From SAR202 cluster bacterium bin22 (GTDB lineage: Bacteria; Chloroflexota; Dehalococcoidia; Lucifugimonadales; UBA3495), in contig MPMM01000001.1 of assembly GCA_002238505.1 (NCBI GenBank), positions 682,001-746,000 of the forward strand: a stretch of 64,000 bases of DNA, in the 5' to 3' direction. The notes under the pieces were generated by a model. That model did not search any database and was not told the origin of the DNA. It worked only from the letters and a program-made list of their open reading frames with translations. The position numbers and the translations under genes are program-made. Of the stretch, positions 32,710-41,137 are shown in pieces (within the stretch, counting starts at the first letter, position 1; every line of letters starts with the position of its first letter).

Positions 32710-34089
32710 ATGACTGACTTGCAGCGAGAATCCCCCCTTTCCGGCATACGCGTTGTGGACCTCAGCAGGGTGTTCGCCATGCCCTACGTGGGGGCATACC
32801 TGGCCGATATGGGCGCTGAAGTGATTAAGATCGACACCCACCACGCGGCATTCATCGACACCACCCGCACCCTGACCGGCCCTTATCCTGACAATGACCC
32901 CGGCAAGGAATTCTGGAACCGGGCCGGCACCTACCAAACCCTCAACCGGGGCAAGCGCAGCCTGACACTGGATTTGCGGTCTGAACCGGGAATGGCAATT
33001 CTCCTTGACCTCATTTCCATCAGTGACGTGGTTTTGGAGAATTTCACCCCCCGGGTTACGCGCCGCTTTGGCCTCGATTACCCCAGCCTGCAAACGGTGC
33101 GGCCGGACTTGGTTCTGGTATCCAACACCGGCTACGGGCATAGCGGCCCCTGGAGTGATTTTGGCGCCATGGCCTCAGCCCTTGAACCCACTCACGGCGC
33201 TGGCGCCTTCATGGGGTATCTTGAACCGGATGCGGAGGGGACTCTGGTCCCCAGCGAAACTCCCAACAAGATTGGCAACTCCTACACCGACTTCCTGGCC
33301 TGCTGGTCGGCGCAAATGGCGATTATGGCAGCCCTTTATCGTCGGGCGCTGACCGGACAGGGGACATGGATCGATCTGGCCATGTACCAGAATGGCGTCT
33401 CCTTCCTTGGCGAAGGTCTGCTGGACTATGCCTTCAACTGCCGAAGTACCCGCCGCCTTGGCAACCGTCACGAAAGCATGTCTCCCCAGGGCTGTTATCC
33501 CTGCCAGGGACAAGACCGCTGGGTTGTGCTGACTGTCCGCCACGACCAGGACTGGCAGGCTTTCTGCAATGCCTTGGGCCAAACGGATCTGGCCGCTGAT
33601 TCCCGTTTCGCTGACCCCATCAGTCGCCACCGGCACCAGGACCAGTTGGATAAAATCATCACTGCCTGGACTGGGTCGAAAACGCAGGAAGAGGTCGTGG
33701 CCATCCTGCAGTCCTATGGGATTCCGGCCGCTCCGGTCCTGGACGGAGAACAAATGCTTTCCGACCAGCAACTGCGCAGTCGTGGCCTTTTTGAAACCGT
33801 CGAACACCCGGAAAGCAGCGGTATTGGCCGCCGGGAATACCTTGGCCGAGGCTGGAAGCTGTCCGAAGCTGACGTTAGCATCCGGGGTCCGGCCCCTAAC
33901 CTGGGAGAGGCAAATGACTATGTGCTTGAAGAAGTACTCGGCCTCTCCGACTCGCAGGTTAAACCACTCAAGGGTGATGGGGTCATCGGGGAAGAACTGG
34001 CTGGGGGCAGCGCGCCCGGCGTTGTGCCCCTGCAGCGCCAGGCTGAGCTGGGCTGGATCGCCGATTACCGCGAGAATTTCTTGCCCTGA
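32710..34089 (+). CDS. CaiB/BaiF-type (family III) CoA-transferase
   Basis: The 459 residues show a complete class III CoA-transferase. It has GIRVVDLSRVFAMPYVGAYLADMGAEVIKID at the N-terminus (CoA-binding domain) and NRGKRSLTLDLRSEPG. The SYTDFLAC segment probably carries the catalytic Asp, then comes GTWIDLAMYQN. The C-terminal domain ends with ESSGIGRREYLG. These enzymes move CoA between carboxylic acids. A neighbouring homologue with a broken frame lies 71 nt upstream; two CoA-transferase genes side by side may encode a heteromer, as in succinyl-CoA:benzylsuccinate CoA-transferase. It ends in TGA. Confidence 0.88.
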   Translation: MTDLQRESPLSGIRVVDLSRVFAMPYVGAYLADMGAEVIKIDTHHAAFIDTTRTLTGPYPDNDPGKEFWNRAGTYQTLNRGKRSLTLDLRSEPGMAILLDLISISDVVLENFTPRVTRRFGLDYPSLQTVRPDLVLVSNTGYGHSGPWSDFGAMASALEPTHGAGAFMGYLEPDAEGTLVPSETPNKIGNSYTDFLACWSAQMAIMAALYRRALTGQGTWIDLAMYQNGVSFLGEGLLDYAFNCRSTRRLGNRHESMSPQGCYPCQGQDRWVVLTVRHDQDWQAFCNALGQTDLAADSRFADPISRHRHQDQLDKIITAWTGSKTQEEVVAILQSYGIPAAPVLDGEQMLSDQQLRSRGLFETVEHPESSGIGRREYLGRGWKLSEADVSIRGPAPNLGEANDYVLEEVLGLSDSQVKPLKGDGVIGEELAGGSAPGVVPLQRQAELGWIADYRENFLP

Positions 34090-34507
34090 TCGGGTTCTGA
34101 ACCGCGAAGAAAACCACGCATCAACCCCTTCCCCCACCAGCCACCTCAATTCGCACATCCCAGGTCATTCGCGCTCCGAACTGCTCGAACATTGCAAAAA
34201 CCCAATCGGCAACAGTACCACGTCGCCCTGGGGCCCGCCGAAGGGCCTGAAATCCTTCCTTCCTGTCCGGTTGCGGTTCCGAAAGTTGCTTTGCGGGATG
34301 GTGATCGGGCCCTTAATCCTTGCGAAACGACAATTTCCTTATAGCACGATAGCCCCGCACTAGTAGATCCCTTCTGCATCATCCGCGTTTCGGATGTTAT
34401 ACTCGGGATTACAGGCGGTAATGGCAACAACCCGGCAGCAATTTTCACTGTATTCGGGTACGATGCTGTAACTGGCAACACGATAAGGACCTGTCGGAGG
34501 GCGAAGG
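34090..34507. other. Intergenic region with a repeat copy and a -10 box
   Basis: No gene is seen in these 418 bases. They hold a diverged third copy of the 103-bp repeat (about 34218-34300) and a TATACT box at 34398-34403, about 105 nt before the DUF1800 gene, with no clear -35 box. Confidence 0.5.
34218..34300. repeat. Diverged third copy of the 103-bp repeat
   Basis: CGTCGCCCTG, GCCGAAGGGCCTGAAATCC and TTCCGAAA follow in the same order and nearly the same spacing as in the two copies at 12.1-12.3 kb. Confidence 0.6.
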
Positions 34508-35911
34508 ATGGCAAGCAAGGAATTGGCGCTAATGGCCCACCTGCTTCGCAGGGCCGGATTCGGCGCTACCCGCGATGAGCTGGATACCTACGTGTCTCAG
34601 GGCTATGAGGCCACGGTCGAGCAGCTTTTGCACCCCGACGCTTCCCCAGTAATGGATGAAGACCTCCTCCGCCGTTACCACATCGATCAGAACAGCCTGA
34701 TGCTCATCGAAAGCTCCCAGGCTTACTGGCTTTACCGCATAATCAACACCCACCGTCCGCTCGAAGAAAAGATGGCCCTCTTCTGGCACGGTCTCTTCGC
34801 CACCGCCTACGGCAAGCTGAACCACGCCAAGGCGGTGGTGAACCAGACCCACACGTTCCGCAGGAACGGCCTGGGCAAGTTCGCCGATATCCTGCTGGAG
34901 CTGTCCCGCGACCCGGCCATGATCTTCTGGCTGGACAACAAGGACAATCACAAGGACTCACCCAACGAGAACTACGGAAGGGAGCTCCTCGAACTGTTTT
35001 CGATGGGAATCGGCAACTATACCGAGGATGACGTCAAGGCCTGCGCCAGAGCTTTCACCGGCTGGACCATTGCCAACGCCGACTACATGAGCGTTCGCGC
35101 CTCCCGCGACTCCATCTGGCCCCACGGCCGCCTAGACTGGCAGTTCGTGTATCTCCCCGGGGACCATGATGACAGCGAGAAAACCTTCCTCGGCCACACC
35201 GGTCCCTTCAATGGCGAGGACGTCATAGACATAATCTGCCAGCAGCCAGCCACCGCCTGGTTTGTAGCCTCCAGGCTTTACGGTTTCTTTGTATCCGACA
35301 CCCCCGATGAAGCGTCCATCCAGTTCCTAGCGGACACGTTCACCGAGACCAATGGTGATATTCGGGAGGTAATGCGCGCCCTCTTCCTTTCCGACTTCTT
35401 CAAGGGCGAGTCCGCCAGGTTGGCCAGGGTAAAGAGCCCGACCGAACTGGTGGCCGGAACGGCAAGACTTGCTGGCAGCTACCAGTTCCCGGAGTGGGGC
35501 ATCGTAAACCTGGCCATGGATGTCAGCTTCATGGGCCAGGAGATCCTCAATCCCCCCACCGTTGAGGGTTGGCACACGGGCAGGGAATGGATTGATACTG
35601 GAAACCTGGTAGAACGGGTCAATTCCGCGGCCCTGGAGATGGGAGACCTGGCAAGGCCGGGTGTCCAGACAGTATTGCAGAGGGTCAGGGCCAGGGGAGG
35701 AACCCTCACTCCTGAGGAATGCGTTGACGCTTGCCTCGATGCCATAGGTCAGTTTGACGTTACCGAGGCTACCCGCGCCAGTCTGATTGGCCACGCCTCC
35801 CTTGGCGGGAATCTGGAGTTTGGCGAGCGAGGTTCTGCTGATTGCTCCGAGGAGCGGGTGGCGGAACTCTTGCAGTTGATTGTGGCTACTCGGGAATACC
35901 AGTTGGCCTAA
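34508..35911 (+). CDS. DUF1800 family protein
   Basis: The 467-residue protein has the full DUF1800 pattern. It shows AHLLRRAGFGATRDEL at the start, EKMALFWHGLFAT (with conserved His), FRRNGLGKFADILLELSRDPAM, LDNKDNHKDSPNENYGRELLELFSMG and the ending with NPPTVEGW. The function of DUF1800 proteins is unknown. They are usually paired with a DUF1501 protein and exported, but here there is no signal peptide and no DUF1501 gene. Instead an NHL beta-propeller gene follows 12 nt downstream. GGAGG precedes the ATG (CGGAGGGCGAAGG). Confidence 0.87.
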   Translation: MASKELALMAHLLRRAGFGATRDELDTYVSQGYEATVEQLLHPDASPVMDEDLLRRYHIDQNSLMLIESSQAYWLYRIINTHRPLEEKMALFWHGLFATAYGKLNHAKAVVNQTHTFRRNGLGKFADILLELSRDPAMIFWLDNKDNHKDSPNENYGRELLELFSMGIGNYTEDDVKACARAFTGWTIANADYMSVRASRDSIWPHGRLDWQFVYLPGDHDDSEKTFLGHTGPFNGEDVIDIICQQPATAWFVASRLYGFFVSDTPDEASIQFLADTFTETNGDIREVMRALFLSDFFKGESARLARVKSPTELVAGTARLAGSYQFPEWGIVNLAMDVSFMGQEILNPPTVEGWHTGREWIDTGNLVERVNSAALEMGDLARPGVQTVLQRVRARGGTLTPEECVDACLDAIGQFDVTEATRASLIGHASLGGNLEFGERGSADCSEERVAELLQLIVATREYQLA

Positions 35912-35923
35912 GGACGAAGCTCG

Positions 35924-36961
35924 ATGACTACCGCAACCGCTCTCCAGTACAGCCATACCCTTGGCTTCATGGCCAACCAGGGAAGGGGCTTCAATAATCC
36001 CGTTGACCTGGCTTTCGATTCCGATGGAATCATCTATGTCCTGAACCGGGCCGGCCCCGAAGTTGGTGTGAGAATCGCCTACAAGCGAATCACCCGTTGC
36101 ACTGCGGATGAACAGTATCTGGGTGAATTTGGCAGTGGCGGAACCGGCGATGGTGGCCTGTGGTGGCCCAGTTCCCTGGCCCTTGACCGAAAAGATCGCC
36201 TCTACATTGCCGACGAGGCCCTGAACCGGGTCAGTATCTTCGACCGGGAAGGCAATTACCTGGACAAGTGGGGCGCGGCCGGTTCGGCCTCCGGCCAGTT
36301 CAATCGCCCCTCCTTCATCGTATTTGATCTGGACGACAACCTGCTGATAGCCGACAGCCTTAACCACCGGGTCCAGAAATACTCCACTGACGGGACATTC
36401 CTGAGCCAGTGGGGCAGCTACGGTACAGACCCCGGCCGGTTCAATATGCCCTGGGGGCTGGCCGTTGACGAAGCGGGCAACGTGTTCGTCTCCGACTGGC
36501 GCAATGATCGGGTACAAAAATTCGATCTGGGCGGCGCCTTCGTCTTGGCCTTCGGCGAAACAGGAAGCGGAGAAGGGCAGTTCAACCGCCCCTCTGGACT
36601 GGCTGTGGACGGCAACGGCAATATAATCGTCGCTGACTGGGGCAACGAAAGAGTCCAGGTTTTCGATGCAGAAGGAAGGTTCCTGGCCTCGTATCGCGGC
36701 GAGTCCCGGGATTCTCAGTGGGCGCAGGACTACTTTGCCGCCAACCCGGATGAGGCCGCAGGACGCTGGTCGGCCGACCTCGAACCCGAAATAGAAGCCA
36801 GGCCCGAGTATTCCCAGCACCGGGGCTACGAGTGGGAGCGCTCGGCCAACGTCGAGAAACTCTTCTGGGGTCCCACCTCGGTAAAGCTCGGCCCCGATGG
36901 CCAGGTATTCATCGTTGATAGCCTGCGCCACCGCATCCAGATATACCGCCCCGAGACTTAA
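35924..36961 (+). CDS. NHL-repeat six-bladed beta-propeller
   Basis: The 345 residues contain six NHL-type repeats, each with a PSGLAVDGNGNIIVADWGNERVQ-like pattern (shared core: hydrophobic-Asp, NG-like turn, ADxxNxRVQ). They start near residues 26, 80, 127, 174, 220 and 308. Between blades five and six is a charged insertion (about 250-300) rich in Glu/Arg. No signal peptide is visible. NHL propellers bind proteins or nucleic acids or serve as lyases. It lies 12 nt after the DUF1800 gene, and that pair is probably co-expressed and functionally linked; the role is unknown. Confidence 0.85.
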   Translation: MTTATALQYSHTLGFMANQGRGFNNPVDLAFDSDGIIYVLNRAGPEVGVRIAYKRITRCTADEQYLGEFGSGGTGDGGLWWPSSLALDRKDRLYIADEALNRVSIFDREGNYLDKWGAAGSASGQFNRPSFIVFDLDDNLLIADSLNHRVQKYSTDGTFLSQWGSYGTDPGRFNMPWGLAVDEAGNVFVSDWRNDRVQKFDLGGAFVLAFGETGSGEGQFNRPSGLAVDGNGNIIVADWGNERVQVFDAEGRFLASYRGESRDSQWAQDYFAANPDEAAGRWSADLEPEIEARPEYSQHRGYEWERSANVEKLFWGPTSVKLGPDGQVFIVDSLRHRIQIYRPET

Positions 36962-37009
36962 CTCCCTGCCGGGTGAACTTGGCATGCTCGCCATTCCTGG
37001 AAGAGGAAA

Positions 37010-37032
37010 GGGGTAGCCTTGTCGACTACCCC
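37010..37032 (+). terminator. Hairpin after the NHL gene
   Basis: GGGGTAG and CTACCCC form a seven-pair stem around nine bases, 48 nt after the NHL stop. No T-run follows, so termination is possible but not certain. Confidence 0.4.
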
Positions 37033-37067
37033 CTGGAATATCTCCATGGAAACGGCGCGACAGCGCC

Positions 37068-37622
37068 CTAGATGGGAAGCAGTTTCTCGTCCCGGTCCGG
37101 CGGCAATTCCGTGTCAAAGGAATTGATGCAGAAGGCCAGCATGGCGTAATTGCCCATCACGATCGTTAGTTCGATGATGCCCTGCTTCCCGAACTGCTCG
37201 TGAGCAGCCTGCCATGCCCCCCGGCTGACGTGGTGCGTCCGGTAAAACTCCTGGCCATAGTTCACTACAGCCTCTTCATCGGGATCCAGGTCAATCAGCT
37301 CTTCCCCTTCCCTCAGGGCGTCCACCAGCTCGTCGGGCACGCCGGCGGTGCGCGCTGAAGCGGCGTGGGCATTCCATATGTGCTGGCAGTCAAACTCCCT
37401 GGCAGTAACCAGCATGGCCAGCTCCAGTATCTTGTCCGGAAGACTGGACTCGCGGCGCAAGTAATTGTTCAGCGAAGTCAACCGTTGGGCCGCCTCCGGT
37501 ACATGGATGTAAACCGAACCGGGTCCCCGGCTGGGAACTTCTCCTCCGCCCACCAGGGTGTCAAACAGGTCGCGCTGGTTCTCGGGAACATTGTCACGGG
37601 AAGCCAAAGGCAATCTGGGCAT
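37068..37622 (-). CDS. Carboxymuconolactone decarboxylase/AhpD-like protein
   Basis: The 184-residue helical protein contains the CMD domain. LELAMLVTAREFDCQHIWNAHAASARTAGVP (about 64-94) is the core, with the HxxxA helix typical of the family, followed by acidic and hydrophobic helices. AhpD members use a CxxC pair; here only one Cys (FDCQH) is at that place, so disulfide reductase activity is unlikely and a lactone decarboxylase-like role is more plausible. It lies 57 nt behind the RraA-like gene on the same strand and is probably co-transcribed with it. Confidence 0.85.
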   Translation of the reverse strand: MPRLPLASRDNVPENQRDLFDTLVGGGEVPSRGPGSVYIHVPEAAQRLTSLNNYLRRESSLPDKILELAMLVTAREFDCQHIWNAHAASARTAGVPDELVDALREGEELIDLDPDEEAVVNYGQEFYRTHHVSRGAWQAAHEQFGKQGIIELTIVMGNYAMLAFCINSFDTELPPDRDEKLLPI

Positions 37623-37679
37623 TATCTTTCCTCCGGTAAAGTTAGATGATCATAGAAAGGGTAGCTGCGCTCAAGGTCT

Positions 37680-38414
37680 CTAGCGTGCCTGCTGCTGTCG
37701 TGACTTGCCGGTCTTCTCCTCAAACAGCTTCCAGGTCAAATCGTTGAAGGGATAGTACTTCCCCGGGGAGCATCGCTCCACTTCCAGTTGAGCCTTGATC
37801 ACTCCTTCAACCTCTTCTCTTTCGTGGGCAATGGCTATAACCTGGTCAACCGCAGCCTGGGGAACCACCACTGCGCCGTCGTCGTCTCCTACGATTGCGT
37901 CCCCCGGCCGCACCAGGACGCCTCCGCACTGGATTGCGTCGTTCACCTGCCAGGGCCAGAACTCCGCTGGCCCTTGCTTGGCGGTGGTTGAGGCCGAATA
38001 GACCGGGAAGCCATACTCAATCAGGGAGTTGCTGTCCCGCACCGCGCCGTCGGTGACCAGCCCGCCTACGTTCCGCTGGTGGAGCCGCAGAAACTTGATG
38101 TCTCCCCCGATGGAGCTGTAGGTCCAACCCATGGCGTCAATGACAATTACCTCGCCGGGGCCGCACAGTTCATAAGCCACGTACTCGGCCGACTGGTCTC
38201 CTTTGGGTTTGTCCTGGGCCAGGTCCGGCCGGTGGGGTACAAACCGCAGAGTTACTGCCCGTCCTGCCATGCTCTGGCCTCGTTGCAGGGGCTTGGCGCC
38301 CTCAATGTAGCTCATGGGCCACCCCATAACCCACAGGCCGTCTATCAGCGTCTGGGTCGGTATGGCGCGCAAGACCTCCAGTGTTTCATCCGAAATGGGT
38401 TCGCGGGTTGTCAT
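37680..38414 (-). CDS. RraA-like protein (aldolase/decarboxylase type)
   Basis: The 244 residues match the RraA/HMG aldolase family. They show TQTLIDGLWVMG near 16-27, the substrate loop GEVIVIDAMGW (about 87-97) and the metal/substrate motif GGLVTDGAVRDSN (about 117-129), with the conserved Arg and Asp. PGDAIVGDDDGAVVVP follows. Members are either 4-hydroxy-4-methyl-2-oxoglutarate/oxaloacetate aldolases or the RNase E inhibitor RraA. In a catabolic setting, with an AhpD-like gene behind it, the aldolase role (last steps of aromatic ring degradation) is more likely. Confidence 0.87.
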   Translation of the reverse strand: MTTREPISDETLEVLRAIPTQTLIDGLWVMGWPMSYIEGAKPLQRGQSMAGRAVTLRFVPHRPDLAQDKPKGDQSAEYVAYELCGPGEVIVIDAMGWTYSSIGGDIKFLRLHQRNVGGLVTDGAVRDSNSLIEYGFPVYSASTTAKQGPAEFWPWQVNDAIQCGGVLVRPGDAIVGDDDGAVVVPQAAVDQVIAIAHEREEVEGVIKAQLEVERCSPGKYYPFNDLTWKLFEEKTGKSRQQQAR

Positions 38415-38486
38415 CTAGCACCTCTGGATAAAGTGGGTCTGCTGGTGGTTTGGCCAGTCTGCGCCAATTATAGCAGGCAAAAAGTT

Positions 38487-38511
38487 GGGGACGACCAAAA
38501 AAGTCGTCCCC
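38487..38511 (-). terminator. Terminator after the betaine-binding protein gene
   Basis: GGGGACGAC and GTCGTCCCC form a nine-pair stem with a seven-base loop. On the minus strand it is followed by AACTTTTTGCC. It lies 28 nt after the end of the binding-protein gene and closes the transporter operon. Confidence 0.8.
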
Positions 38512-38538
38512 GCAAGTGGCAAACCGGAAAGAGCGGTT

Positions 38539-39804
38539 CTAGCCTTCGGGCCAGCCGTCGGCGGACTCGCCGGCGCCCAGGGCGGCCGTGATGGATGCCT
38601 TGGCATCTTCAGTTACCCATTCGCCCCAGATTTCCGGGAAGCTGTTCAACCACCAAAGCGCAGTGGAATTTACGTCGGCATCAGGATTCTCGGCCTGCCA
38701 GCGAGCAGCCGTCTTGTAAACCTCGATGTTGTAGTCCCACTTGCGCAGCATTTCTACCACGTCCGGTGCTCGTCCAGCCAGATCCGGGTTAATGGCGATC
38801 AGTACTTCCGCATCTTCATAGGCGCAGGCTTTGTTGGTAAGCCAGCATTCATCACTGTATGCAGGCTCTTCCAACCTTACCAGATCAAGAATCAACGAAG
38901 GATCGTTGGTTCCCCACTGGTACCCCAGCCAGGGCTCTCCCTTTTCGTAGGCCCCGTATAGATCAGCATTCAGCGCTGCTCCGTCGCCGGGATTGACGAT
39001 TTCCACATGGTCATCCAATCCGTAGCCGGATACCTGTGCTGCGTTCACAACTTCGCAGGCCCAGCCAATGATGCAAGACACCAGTCGGGCCTTGTCTCCA
39101 GTCTCTGCTGACTTGAACAGGTCCTTGTACTGTGGGTCCCTCAAGTCATCAATATGGTCCAGTTCAGGATACTCTTCTTGAAGGTAGGCAGGGATTACGA
39201 AGGCAGACTGCCAGTCATTGCCCAGGCTCTTGCCAACCGAATAAACGGAACCATCCGCACGGGCCTCATTCCAGGCCTCGGTCTGGTTAGGCAGCCAGAT
39301 TTCCATTGTTACGTGCGTGTCGCCACGGAGCAGGCCCTGGAACAGAGGAAGGGTGGAACCGAAAGTTGCGCTGGTCGGATAGCCATAACCCTTTTCAACA
39401 ATGTATTGGGCAACTCGGTTTTGAAGCTGGGCGCTGGACCAGTTCAGGTCGCTGAAGGCAATTTCTTCTTTCGGGCCCTCAGGCGCCATGACCTCTACGA
39501 TCTTTTCGACCTCGACAACTCTCTCGACTTCGACCTCGACCGGAACTTCCCTCTCGACGACCCTCTCTACTTCTACCTGGACCTCGACGGGAACTTCCCT
39601 CTCGACGACCGTTTCGACTTCGACCGGGACTTCCCTCTCGACTTCGACTACTCTCTCGACTTCGACCTCGACGGGAACTTCCTTCTCTACCTCAACGACC
39701 CTCTCTACCTCAACGATTTGGGGCTCGGCCTGGCAAGCAACCAAAGCGAATATGGCAAACATGGCCGCCATAAGGATCAATAACCTGTACTTGGTAAGCA
39801 CCAT
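38539..39804 (-). CDS. opuAC: Glycine betaine/proline ABC transporter substrate-binding lipoprotein
   Basis: The 421-residue precursor has a signal peptide with lipobox LVAC (Cys24). Residues 31-105 are an unusual repeat of Val and Glu (units such as VEVERVVEVE and KEVPVEVE). The mature OpuAC-type domain follows from about 112: AFSDLNWSSAQLQNRVAQ, GDTHVTMEIWLPNQ, and the aromatic-rich GEPWLGYQW and TALWWLNSF segments that could form the cation cage. The Val/Glu stretch probably forms an extended spacer between the lipid anchor and the binding domain. It is the third gene of the transporter operon, 119 nt behind the permease gene. Confidence 0.9.
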   Translation of the reverse strand: MVLTKYRLLILMAAMFAIFALVACQAEPQIVEVERVVEVEKEVPVEVEVERVVEVEREVPVEVETVVEREVPVEVQVEVERVVEREVPVEVEVERVVEVEKIVEVMAPEGPKEEIAFSDLNWSSAQLQNRVAQYIVEKGYGYPTSATFGSTLPLFQGLLRGDTHVTMEIWLPNQTEAWNEARADGSVYSVGKSLGNDWQSAFVIPAYLQEEYPELDHIDDLRDPQYKDLFKSAETGDKARLVSCIIGWACEVVNAAQVSGYGLDDHVEIVNPGDGAALNADLYGAYEKGEPWLGYQWGTNDPSLILDLVRLEEPAYSDECWLTNKACAYEDAEVLIAINPDLAGRAPDVVEMLRKWDYNIEVYKTAARWQAENPDADVNSTALWWLNSFPEIWGEWVTEDAKASITAALGAGESADGWPEG

Positions 39805-39923
39805 CTAACCTCCTCAATTTTGGTCCAATATTGCGCGCATTCACCCGTAAGAAAATGCCCGCCAATCCTATCAGTGACTCCTTTCAGTGTCAAACTTTAG
39901 TAAAGAAACCGTGAAGCCCGACA

Positions 39924-41036
39924 TTAGCCAATCCCCATAGACTCCTGTCTGCTCCGCGCTGCGGATTGGGTGAGACGGTCGATTACAATCGCAAGGAAAA
40001 CGATGGCCAGTCCTGCTATGGCTCCATTTCCGGACTCGTTCTTTTGGAGTGCTCTGAGTACATTGTCTCCCAATCCACCTGCAGCCACCATGCTGGCAAT
40101 CGTCACCATAGCCAAAGCCATCATAGTAGTCTGGTTAATGCCTGCCATAATCGTAGGGAGGGCCATCGGAATCTGTACCTTGGTTAGCACCTGCATAGGA
40201 GAAGCCCCAAAGGAACGAGCAGCTTCCACCGTCTCAGGGGAAACCTGGCGTATCCCCAGGTTGGTCAATCGGATTACTGGGGGAACCGCGTAAATGATGG
40301 TCGCAAAGATACCAGCGGGCTTCCCCAATCCAAAAAACAATATGCCAGGCAGCAGGTAAACAAAGCTGGGCATGGTTTGCATTCCGTCCAGAATGGGACG
40401 AAGCAAATTGTCCGCAATGCGGCTTCGCGCTCCCAGGACACCCAGTGGCAAACCAATGGCCATGGCCACCGCCACCGCAACAACCATCAGGGCAATGGTG
40501 TCGATGGTGTTCTCCCACAGATCCATGAATCCGATGAAGAGCATCGCCAGCGCCGTAAAGATGGCCAGGCTCCAGCGGCCCATCGTGAATGCCAGTAAAG
40601 TCAACGCCAAAACCAGAACCGGCCAGGGTACCCACTTCAACACATCCTCAATATAAATGAGAGCGTAGGTGATTGCCGTTGCTATTCCATCGAACAGCCA
40701 TGCCCCAGATACTGTCATCCACTTGACGATGGAATCTATGGTGGAACCCGTTTGCTGCCTCAGGGTCCTTTCCAGAACGATGGTTGCGCCGCTGGCGGTT
40801 GGCACTTCGGACGTCGATACCGTCGTCGGATAAGTCATACCTGGACCCCACATGACCAGGCAAACCACGAGGGTCACACCGATTGCCCCCAGTGCCGCCA
40901 ACAACCGGAAGTAACCAGGTAGGCTGTTGACACTGGCTAGAAACGAACCTGAGCCCGCTCCCCGGGCGCCAGCCTGAGTAAGAGATTGGTTATCAGGGTC
41001 TGCCGCTTCCGAGTTGTTCCTGGTTAATAAGGCCAT
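39924..41036 (-). CDS. opuAB: Glycine betaine/proline ABC transporter permease
   Basis: The 370-residue membrane protein has one N-terminal helix (about 38-60), a periplasmic loop and a typical BPD-transport permease domain (about 115-360) with at least five helices. The EAA loop is visible as EAARSFGASPMQVLTKVQIPMALPTIMAG, the ProW signature that contacts the ATPase. GMQTMPSFVYLLPGILFFG is a further family stretch. It lies between the ATPase (101 nt upstream) and the binding protein in a ProV-ProW-ProX order. It should import betaine or a related osmolyte with the two neighbours. Confidence 0.9.
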   Translation of the reverse strand: MALLTRNNSEAADPDNQSLTQAGARGAGSGSFLASVNSLPGYFRLLAALGAIGVTLVVCLVMWGPGMTYPTTVSTSEVPTASGATIVLERTLRQQTGSTIDSIVKWMTVSGAWLFDGIATAITYALIYIEDVLKWVPWPVLVLALTLLAFTMGRWSLAIFTALAMLFIGFMDLWENTIDTIALMVVAVAVAMAIGLPLGVLGARSRIADNLLRPILDGMQTMPSFVYLLPGILFFGLGKPAGIFATIIYAVPPVIRLTNLGIRQVSPETVEAARSFGASPMQVLTKVQIPMALPTIMAGINQTTMMALAMVTIASMVAAGGLGDNVLRALQKNESGNGAIAGLAIVFLAIVIDRLTQSAARSRQESMGIG

Positions 41037-41137
41037 GGTTTTCTCCTGCCGAATCGGCCATGTCTTACAGCTTAGTTGCGGGCCGGCCGTGCAAAGGGTA
41101 AATACTAAAGGGCAGGTTTACTGAGATTGCACCTCCC

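Noticed and set aside
35327-37117. 596-residue minus-strand frame
   Set aside because: It is antisense to the DUF1800 and NHL genes, with no recognisable domain.
38490-38515. Possible regulatory inverted repeat near the betaine-binding gene
   Set aside because: The hairpin with a following T-run on the minus strand is better explained as the operon terminator.
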